This document shows positions 57,864-64,000 of a DNA stretch of 64,000 nt, piece by piece. Each line of letters begins with the position of its first letter. Position 1 is the stretch's first letter. The notes under the pieces are model-generated. The model was not told the origin of the DNA. It saw nothing but the letters and a program-made list of their open reading frames with translations, and ran no database searches. The stretch covers positions 25,562 through 89,561 of the forward strand of contig NZ_VWXK01000026.1 of assembly GCF_011752565.1 (NCBI RefSeq), given 5' to 3'. The position numbers were made by a program, and so were the translations under genes. This DNA comes from Pantoea sp. Ap-967 (GTDB taxonomy: Bacteria; Pseudomonadota; Gammaproteobacteria; Pseudomonadales; Pseudomonadaceae).

Positions 57864-59048
57864 TCAAAGCGCTTCCAGAGCGTGGAGGAGCTTGGCAGGC
57901 GACTCCACCACCTGGCTTCCATAGCGCGCCGCCAACGGCTGCAACACGCCGCACATGTAACGATCGGCTCGAAAGTACGATACGTACGGGATGTAGAGTG
58001 CGTGGATGGTGTCGACGAAATCACTGCCTTTGAGTAGACGCCCATTCTCCCCGAGCGAGTTCCTAAGCGAATCGTAGAATGCGCTAATGCATACGAATAT
58101 GCCTGGGCAATATTGCTCTATCAAACTGACGTCATCACACTCAGGTGCACCTGGGAAAAGACCAGCCATCCCTCGATTCACGATATCGAGCATCCCTCGC
58201 TTTTTCAGCTTCACCCAGCGCTCTCCACTGACACCTTTCATAGCTTTGGCGCGCTCATCCTCCGGAAGCTTGGCAAAGTTTGCAGCAAGATCCACCAGCG
58301 CCTGATTGCAATTGTCCAGAAGCTGCTGAGCAGGGCGTCTGACCCACTGGATGATTGCGCCCATCTGATGGTGATGGTTGATGAACCACTGTGCCATGAA
58401 AGTCGGATCACGCAGGCATTCTAGGAACACCTCGTCGGCCTGCTGACGCGTCGCGTTACCCATGACGTAGCGCTTGATCACCAGTGCATCTCTAGGCCGC
58501 ATTGGAATCTGGGTGAGCAACTCCGTCATATCCATTTCGCCGGCACGTTGCTCAAAGCTGCCGCGAATGCCGCCGCCTTTCACCATTGCGGCATTCAACA
58601 TCCTTCGCTGTTTGCGGTTCAGTTGATGCTTGTCCACTTCGTCATTTATATGCCTCTTCAAATCCAGATCATCCAAAGGACTGATCAGTGACCCCATATC
58701 GGGAAACCAGCCGCCGTTGGTATCAAGAACATTCACTCGCTGCGAGTCACGCTCCAGCAAGCGAGTCAGCTCCGCTCGCATCAGCCGATCGTAAGAGATC
58801 ATCGTAGAACGGCCACAGAGCTCGACCATCAGCTGCGTCCGTGCAATTGCGGCATCGGCATACTGCTGATCCAAGGGCGACATTTCGGAGATATGGGCGC
58901 CCGAGTATACAAACACAGCATCACCGAGCTTTTTGAGCGACCTCAGTCCGGCCAATTGTTCAGCTTTCGCCGAGTCAAGCTTGGGATGACTGAGGTTGGA
59001 GTAATCACAGCTATCGAGATAAATGAGGCAGGGTTGCTGGGCTGGCAT
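57864..59048 (-). CDS. PIN-like nuclease domain protein
   Basis: 394 residues. The N-terminus CLIYLDSCDYSNLSHP (Asp12, Asp15) and strand VFVYSGAHISEMSPL look like the start of a PIN-like domain. The C-terminal part has SDFVDTIHALYIPYVSYFRADR, the D...H..Y..Y.D.F.xDR pattern of large PIN-like families that complete the acidic site. The ~250 residues between are helical. Divergent from the zinc-ribbon gene at 59274 over a 225-nt shared regulatory region. An RNase or toxin-like role, perhaps in phage defence, is plausible in this island but unproven. The 266 nt before it (57598-57863) hold nothing I can identify. Confidence 0.65.
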   Translation of the reverse strand: MPAQQPCLIYLDSCDYSNLSHPKLDSAKAEQLAGLRSLKKLGDAVFVYSGAHISEMSPLDQQYADAAIARTQLMVELCGRSTMISYDRLMRAELTRLLERDSQRVNVLDTNGGWFPDMGSLISPLDDLDLKRHINDEVDKHQLNRKQRRMLNAAMVKGGGIRGSFEQRAGEMDMTELLTQIPMRPRDALVIKRYVMGNATRQQADEVFLECLRDPTFMAQWFINHHHQMGAIIQWVRRPAQQLLDNCNQALVDLAANFAKLPEDERAKAMKGVSGERWVKLKKRGMLDIVNRGMAGLFPGAPECDDVSLIEQYCPGIFVCISAFYDSLRNSLGENGRLLKGSDFVDTIHALYIPYVSYFRADRYMCGVLQPLAARYGSQVVESPAKLLHALEAL

Positions 59049-59273
59049 CTGGATGTCCTTATCTGAAAGGCTTAGGGCCGAACGTGATCGTCAATTCTTA
59101 AGCTGGCCAGCTTTCATAGTGGTCGAGTTTTGCATACATTGCCCCGGGGCGTCCGCCAAGCAGATGCTGCTGGCGTGGACTGATTGGAAGGTTGGGCTTC
59201 CTGGCGGTCGAGCACGAACAGGCACACAACGACGGATGCCTAACACCATTGAAACTACTTAGGTTGTATCTAC

Positions 59274-60596
59274 ATGGCTGTAACGCTTGAGTTTTTGACG
59301 ACCGATCCAGAAGAGATCGAGCTAGCCACACGCTACTGGGCGATGAATGAGTCGTGTGAGTTTTTGGCGCCGCTGAAGGAACTCGTACCCTTCCGCGAGC
59401 TAACGCAATCTGCGCAATTAGCCAAGTTCGTGCGCAAGATCGCTACCGCGCGTGACCACAACCATGTGTGCGAGTGTGGCAAGCTCATTCCGGCGAGTGC
59501 GCGCTCAGATGTAAAGAAGTCACTTCGCAAATCCTATCGCCCCTGTCACGAATGCTTTGAGGTAATGATCAGGAAAAAGCAAGCGGCAGAGGCTGCGGCA
59601 AGGGCCGAGCTTGATGCACGCCTTACCTCTCACATCGCATATACGAAACGTCAAACCATCGTGTACAGCCAGCTTAAAGACGATGCTGCTTTGGTGCTGC
59701 GCGCGCTGTATGACTCGGTCGGGCCACGTCTGTGGAATGGCAGATTTACTCACGCGCAGTGTCGCGATTTGACGCCCTACAACCCCGGCCCATTCATCAA
59801 CCGTCTGTATGAGCAAGGTGTGCTAGGTGACGACCCCATGGCTGCTCATCCCGGCACCTACTTCCTGGAAGATGAGGAGCTTCGCCTCCTGCTTGATGAA
59901 GCGCAGTTGTTCCTTCTACCTGATGCCGAGCTAGGCTGTGGTCAAGACGTGTTTGAGCGGATCATGGATCGTGCATTTACCGATTCTGAAACGCTGTGGA
60001 ATCTATGGCTTGAATACGCATGTGATGACGTCCTCTGGTACCTGATCGATCAGTGCGATCTTCACAACTTGGAGATCGAGCTTGCGGATTTGACCAAAAT
60101 TCGAAGCACTATTCGTCATGGATTGCACACGCACAGTGTGGCCCAGATGTGGTTCATCATGTGGAAGGTGGCCCGAGATGCGGCGGCGTTGTCCAGGCGC
60201 AGCTACTATAGCGATCGACGTGCTACCGCCACTATTCCGGGAAATATTCGCAAGCAGCTTGAGCTGTCCAAGCAGGAGGGAGAGCTTAGAAACGACTGGA
60301 ATCGCCAGCAAGCGCACATCGTCGGTACATTAGGCATGGTTTTTAGTGAGGTGTTCGGGATCGACGAGTACTTCAATGGAGCAGCCGTACTGAAAATGTT
60401 CGAGCGACTGGGCGGACCACAGAAGACGAGTGGCGAATATCCTGAAATCGCGACGGCCTTCATGCAAGACACTTTGGAAATGAACACATCCATGGCTGCA
60501 TTGGAGGCATTCGCGGAACTGATTCGGGCAGGGCTGACAACGGACGACGCTCTCATGGAGACGATAGAACGTAACCCCGAGCTTTTTCATAGCTGA
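59274..60596 (+). CDS. zinc-ribbon protein of unknown function
   Basis: 440 residues, start ATG at 59274. Residues ~65-97 contain VCECGKLIPASARS...YRPCHECFEVM, a CxC...CxxC treble-clef or zinc-ribbon type site. A charged helix (RKKQAAEAAARAELDARL) follows, then a long helical region without recognisable catalytic motifs, although DDVLWYLIDQCDLHNLEIEL and RHGLHTHSVAQMWFIMWKVA are distinctive. No family recognised. Divergent from the PIN-like gene, so the pair may be a two-gene defence or toxin-antitoxin-like unit (inference). Base composition is intermediate between backbone and recombinases. Confidence 0.6.
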   Translation: MAVTLEFLTTDPEEIELATRYWAMNESCEFLAPLKELVPFRELTQSAQLAKFVRKIATARDHNHVCECGKLIPASARSDVKKSLRKSYRPCHECFEVMIRKKQAAEAAARAELDARLTSHIAYTKRQTIVYSQLKDDAALVLRALYDSVGPRLWNGRFTHAQCRDLTPYNPGPFINRLYEQGVLGDDPMAAHPGTYFLEDEELRLLLDEAQLFLLPDAELGCGQDVFERIMDRAFTDSETLWNLWLEYACDDVLWYLIDQCDLHNLEIELADLTKIRSTIRHGLHTHSVAQMWFIMWKVARDAAALSRRSYYSDRRATATIPGNIRKQLELSKQEGELRNDWNRQQAHIVGTLGMVFSEVFGIDEYFNGAAVLKMFERLGGPQKTSGEYPEIATAFMQDTLEMNTSMAALEAFAELIRAGLTTDDALMETIERNPELFHS

Positions 60597-60865
60597 CGGT
60601 CTCTTCAATCCCTTGAACAGGGCAGATGAAGCATGTTCGGTACGCTTCGGTAGAGGCTGCATTAACAGGTGCGGTCACTGGCGAGGCGTATCAGGCCTCC
60701 GACTTAAGATTCCCAGACTCAAGCCCCTCTAACCGACTTCCGCAACAACCTTGCAGTTTTGCATAACGTCACCTCCCAGCAAATCAGCCATCTCCGCCAG
60801 CAGCCGTAGCCTACAATTTTGTGTCGGCTTTGAGTCAGCATACCGCTCGCTAGGGATGGTGAATA

Positions 60866-61276
60866 ATGCAGTCAGTATCAGACGAAGCTTTTGCCCAAAT
60901 GAAGGCTGCTTTGACTGCGCTTGCGCAACTTGACTGAAGGCTGGAGGCCATTTGTTACGACCCTGCCCTCCCCGCCAGCATCGAGCTGGCGACCCAGCAA
61001 ACCTTGGCTGCCATTGACGAGCTGCTGGTTGAATTCAAGGACAATTCGGTGCTCAAACCGATGGTTGATCAACTCAAGATTCAATATCTGGAGAGCCTGG
61101 AGCGCCAAGCGACCCTGACACGGCGATCTGGTCAGTGCTCGAATGGACTCCCCACGATTGCTCGTCTACCCCTGAATCAAAAGGCCGGGTCAACGTTGCT
61201 GCAAGCAAGAGGGCCATGGTATGCAACGTCCGAGTCATTCGTGTCAAAACGAACACCCTTCACTTCGTGGATGTAA
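60866..61276 (+). pseudogene. small helical protein gene interrupted by an in-frame TGA
   Basis: The frame starting ATG at 60866 gives 23 residues (MQSVSDEAFAQMKAALTALA...), then TGA at 60935-60937, then continues open in the same frame with similar helical, protein-like sequence (YDPALPASIELATQQTLAAI, DELLVEFKDNSVLKPMVDQL). The frame stays open to 61276, but its last part overlaps the end of the RES gene on the other strand and looks less natural. It reads like one small coiled-coil gene with a nonsense mutation. A start at ATG 61004 for the second half alone is possible. Confidence 0.4.
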
Positions 61277-62535
61277 ATCTCGCTCCGATTGAGCTCAAGT
61301 GCAGGGGGGGAGCGTCGTGCCCCACTCTCACGAGCACTGGAGTCAATTGCCTCCCCCTCTGCGTCGTCATCCTGGGGCCAAAATTCGGGAGCATAAAAGG
61401 TGCCGTCTTCGGAACTGTCCCAGAGATTGACGTGGCACGTCGGATCACCTTTCTCGCTATTGAGAACGCCCGATGCCTTGTTGAACAAGATTACATTGTG
61501 CCCTGAGGATGCATCGTCTCGCTTGGAAACCTGGATTGAAGGAAAGTAGATCCCGTCGAGGTTCAGCTTCGGATGTGTCGACAGGAAATCAGCGACCGCC
61601 TGAGTGATGAGGTAACCTTGATCCACCATTTCGGGCATCACAGGCAAAAGCAGTTGTTGCTGCAACTCGCTGAGGAAAGCACAGCGATGAGCCTGCTCAA
61701 TGCGCTCCTCTTGGAAGAAACTCAAATCTCGGCTAGGCCGAATCTTACTTAGGCCCGCAAGGTTCAACAGGCGAAGGGGGCGGTAGACCTTGAAGGTGGC
61801 TGTCACCACCAGGCTACCTACAGGCGGACGCACCTCAGCGATAGCGGTCTGCACATCGGTGGCGCCATAAAACACTGACACACCCTTGGCATTCATCCGC
61901 CCTGCTGCACCAACACCGGGTGGCGGCGGCCCCAAGAAGCGCTCAGGATGGGCAAGCGCATCCGCAACACCATCATGATTCGAGAAAACACGAGCACGGT
62001 GAAACTGATTCAAAGGGTGGTCAGGAGCGATGGTGAGGATGGCAGAGGCCGACTCATCTATGTTGAGTTGCTCGATCTCACCGAAGACTTCTTCCAATAC
62101 GCGCGCGACGGTGGGGTTAACAATTCGTGCTTCGTCGCGCAGGCTGCGCTCCATCTCCGACCAGGCGCGAGACATCTCTGTGGTTGCCGTCACACCTTCG
62201 TTGAAGTGAGGGTCGTCGTCGTTCCAATCACTCCATGCGTCAAGAAGCTTCTCACCGATACTCGTCGTCAACTCGTTGGAGCAACCGAGCATTCTGTGTA
62301 GCACATCATACAGATGCTCACCGACGTGCGGGCGGTGGTAGAGCACCACCGACATCGGTTGATGCACATACTGGAAGCTAGCATGAAGTGCCGTCTCGCA
62401 AGCTTCAACCAGCTCACCGACGCCAATCACGTCCGTTTCAGAGCCACAAAAACTGCAAGATGCTTCAACCTCAAAATCGAGTGTTTCTTGGAGGTATCGC
62501 TCAGACACGCATTCTCTGCAGGCGTAATCGGTCAT
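61177..62535 (-). CDS. RES-domain protein with N-terminal zinc ribbon (candidate NAD+-consuming toxin)
   Basis: 452 residues. Residues 1-35 have C6-x2-C9 and C27-x2-C30, a zinc ribbon. Residues ~35-160 are a helical region resembling the HEPN-type N-terminal domain attached to some RES proteins. From ~185 comes the RES domain: HRARVFSNHD (Arg), GRMNAKGVSVFYGATDVQTA and AIAEVRPPVG (conserved Tyr and Glu of the NAD+-binding pocket), then LDGIYFPSIQV. RES toxins degrade NAD+ and usually sit beside an Xre/MbcA antitoxin; no such gene is visible. The N-terminal domains may provide control. Activity is inferred from the family. Confidence 0.8.
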   Translation of the reverse strand: MTDYACRECVSERYLQETLDFEVEASCSFCGSETDVIGVGELVEACETALHASFQYVHQPMSVVLYHRPHVGEHLYDVLHRMLGCSNELTTSIGEKLLDAWSDWNDDDPHFNEGVTATTEMSRAWSEMERSLRDEARIVNPTVARVLEEVFGEIEQLNIDESASAILTIAPDHPLNQFHRARVFSNHDGVADALAHPERFLGPPPPGVGAAGRMNAKGVSVFYGATDVQTAIAEVRPPVGSLVVTATFKVYRPLRLLNLAGLSKIRPSRDLSFFQEERIEQAHRCAFLSELQQQLLLPVMPEMVDQGYLITQAVADFLSTHPKLNLDGIYFPSIQVSKRDDASSGHNVILFNKASGVLNSEKGDPTCHVNLWDSSEDGTFYAPEFWPQDDDAEGEAIDSSARESGARRSPPALELNRSEIYIHEVKGVRFDTNDSDVAYHGPLACSNVDPAF

Positions 62536-63006
62536 AACTCATTCCGTTGAAGCGTGGACGCGTACCAGGTGCGCTACTCACGCGAAAGACATTGATATAG
62601 CACAACTCCACGAAATGCACCGCTGCATCAATGCTGAGGCGGGCCAATCTTCGGCACAGGCAGTGCCCTGCCCTATCATCGCGAACGCTATGGGTTCGTA
62701 AGGTGGACTTGCAAGAGCTTTCATTATCTTTAGCAGCCCAAAAGCTCCGGTTCACCTTAGCACCGCGTACGATCTGGCTACCGTCCCTAAAGGGTATTGG
62801 CACCATTGTTGTCCGTTTTTTGCCCGCGTCTGTGGCCTGATCCCTCCAGGTTGAGCAAGAATCACTATGGAACAGCGGCCTAATCGAATTCGAGTGGACA
62901 GTGCTGAATGATGCAGAGCGCTCGGGTCTATCTGAGATGATTTCCAGGCTTGAAATGAGACCAGGAACCTTACGCGCCTGGGGTTTCGAGCAATGCGAGG
63001 GTAGCC
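62536..63006. other. stretch without a recognisable gene
   Basis: About 470 nt between the RES gene start and the small gene at 63007. Frames on both strands are short or antisense to better candidates, and no repeat or RNA signature is visible. It should contain the RES promoter (reverse). Confidence 0.4.
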
Positions 63007-63408
63007 ATGCCAAATCAGAACAAGGAACAAGCCGAGCAGTTAATCGCAGAGGTGCTCGCGGCGGCCTGCCTTGTGGTGGAGCGGGATATAGGCTCCGCGA
63101 AAGATCGCAGTCTTGCTCAGCGCGTCCTGCAATGTGCACAGCAAGCACTGCATATTCAGAAGATATCAGTGTACAGCCAAGCGGGTACCGCCCCAGAAAT
63201 TGAGCTGCCAGGGGCCAAGCGTCTGAACCCTACGCCCACTGAAGCTCGACAATTTGTGATGAGAAAAAGGGGTCGCCAAGTGGTGCTCGATGTCGCTCGT
63301 CTTCGCTCCTATGGAACACTGATAAACGTGGGCAGATGGTGCAAGTCGGCGCTCAGGAGCAACCTTTTAAGAGCTTTCCAAATCCTTGGCCAACCCGAGC
63401 CCTGCTGA
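63007..63408 (+). CDS. small hypothetical protein
   Basis: 133 residues starting MPNQNKEQAEQLIAEVLAAA, with a weak ribosome site (GAGGGTAGCC). The first 50 residues are helical (VVERDIGSAKDRSLAQRVLQ, CAQQALHIQ), the rest basic (FVMRKRGRQVVLDVARLRSY). No family recognised. Island cargo or a conjugation/maintenance gene; nothing in its sequence decides. Confidence 0.5.
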   Translation: MPNQNKEQAEQLIAEVLAAACLVVERDIGSAKDRSLAQRVLQCAQQALHIQKISVYSQAGTAPEIELPGAKRLNPTPTEARQFVMRKRGRQVVLDVARLRSYGTLINVGRWCKSALRSNLLRAFQILGQPEPC

Positions 63409-63530
63409 TCGCTGCCACCCGCGCCTTGCGTTATATTTCGTCACAATATGAACAGCAAATCTGCGTACCTGTGATCACATCGCCACCTACCTGCGCTACC
63501 GTGAAACCACACCATATATAGCCTAAAGGT

Positions 63531-63818
63531 ATGCGAATTCGTGGTGACGTTTTCTGGCAATGGGCTGACCCGACCCTCTATCACAGAACTCACAACGAAG
63601 CGCTGAGCGAAGGCAGGACAATCGATGTTCAGGTACGGAGATCCCGAACTGACCACATCGAGATGTTCATTGGTATTTATGCCGGCTCCGGCATGGCGCT
63701 CCATGAGGAAGCTTTCGATACTCGCTCGGGAGAGTCGATACCTCAGGCCTTGGCACGGGGCGTGGGAAGAGCAATACAACTTGCTACGGCACCTCAGCGA
63801 GCCAGTCGCGTTGCTTAA
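63531..63818 (+). CDS. small hypothetical protein
   Basis: 95 residues, ATG at 63531 after AAAGGT. The sequence MRIRGDVFWQWADPTLYHRT ... RRSRTDHIEMFIGIYAGSGM ... PQALARGVGRAIQLA looks like a compact alpha/beta domain with a helical end. No family recognised. It is 122 nt after the previous small gene and in the same direction. Moderate confidence that it is real because its composition is protein-like along the whole frame. Confidence 0.5.
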   Translation: MRIRGDVFWQWADPTLYHRTHNEALSEGRTIDVQVRRSRTDHIEMFIGIYAGSGMALHEEAFDTRSGESIPQALARGVGRAIQLATAPQRASRVA

Positions 63819-64000
63819 ATTGGCATTCAGCTGGGACGTGTTAGCGATCGTGATGCGACGAGTCTCTGCTGGCCCGTAAGCGTCCAGGGAAGTCACATTG
63901 CGATGGCCTAGCTGCAACCCTTTTAGGGGTGAGGTCACTGCCTCGTCCAAACCATAGTCTGAACAGTAATATGCGGATGACTTTCCAATGGCTCCCATTC

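Noticed and set aside
59023..59262. 79-residue forward ORF between the PIN-like and zinc-ribbon genes
   Set aside because: Overlaps the PIN-like gene start and the shared control region; no ribosome site or protein-like pattern.
62501..63148. 215-residue reverse ORF between the RES gene and the small gene at 63007
   Set aside because: Overlaps both neighbours, patchy composition and no ribosome site; the forward frame at 63007 looks more protein-like.

Overview
The window is a chromosomal segment of a Pseudomonas, very probably of the P. putida group. Evidence: GC-rich backbone genes, many REP-type palindromes with the putida-like core (GCGGGCTTGCCCCGCG), a PrrF-type iron sRNA, a glycogen/trehalose cluster running straight into leucine-degradation (liu) genes, and Csu-type pilus and bacteriophytochrome loci. 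About 51 kb is backbone with a few scars. The last 13 kb is an acquired island with more AT-rich, less Pseudomonas-like codon use.

Layout. 1-15.2 kb: alpha-glucan and trehalose metabolism, in two convergent blocks. Forward are malQ (partial), treY, a DUF2934 gene, glgX and an outer-membrane barrel protein. Reverse are glgE, treS/maltokinase and glgB. Together they can turn glycogen into trehalose (TreY route) and trehalose or maltose into glycogen (TreS-Mak-GlgE-GlgB route). 15.4-22.9 kb: an acyl-CoA ligase diverges from liuA-B-C-D (isovaleryl-CoA to HMG-CoA); two 16-bp palindromic operators lie between them. 23-25.3 kb: an S24-type repressor, a DUF6124-like protein, the PrrF sRNA with a Fur box, and an unusual sigma-region-4/FecR-N-terminal/TM hybrid.

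25.3-33.7 kb: remains of a type VI secretion locus. It holds a truncated and frameshifted tssM, head to head with a 5'-truncated VasX/BTH_I2691-like effector that also carries a C-terminal frameshift. Two paralogous membrane DUF6708-type genes (probable immunity), tssL and a very short PAAR gene follow. The effector tail and immunity genes are AT-rich, as is usual for exchanged effector cassettes. 33.8-51 kb: an M14 carboxypeptidase; an archaic chaperone-usher (Csu-like) pilus operon of four pilins, chaperone, usher and tip protein; a bacteriophytochrome kinase with a single-domain response regulator and a hybrid kinase; tRNA-Gln(UUG); a YdcH-like protein; zapE; and prpE.

51.0-64 kb: a genomic island starting about 50-100 bp upstream of prpE. 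Its mobility module is a tightly packed run of three tyrosine recombinases (the middle one lacking most catalytic residues), a TnpC-like HTH protein and a fifth protein with a recombinase-like motif. The cargo is a PIN-like nuclease diverging from a zinc-ribbon protein, a RES-domain NAD-consuming toxin candidate with an N-terminal zinc ribbon, a small gene interrupted by a stop, and two small unknown genes. The island runs past the end of the window. The cargo is the most likely place for an undescribed defence or toxin system, but this is inference from domain types and context only.
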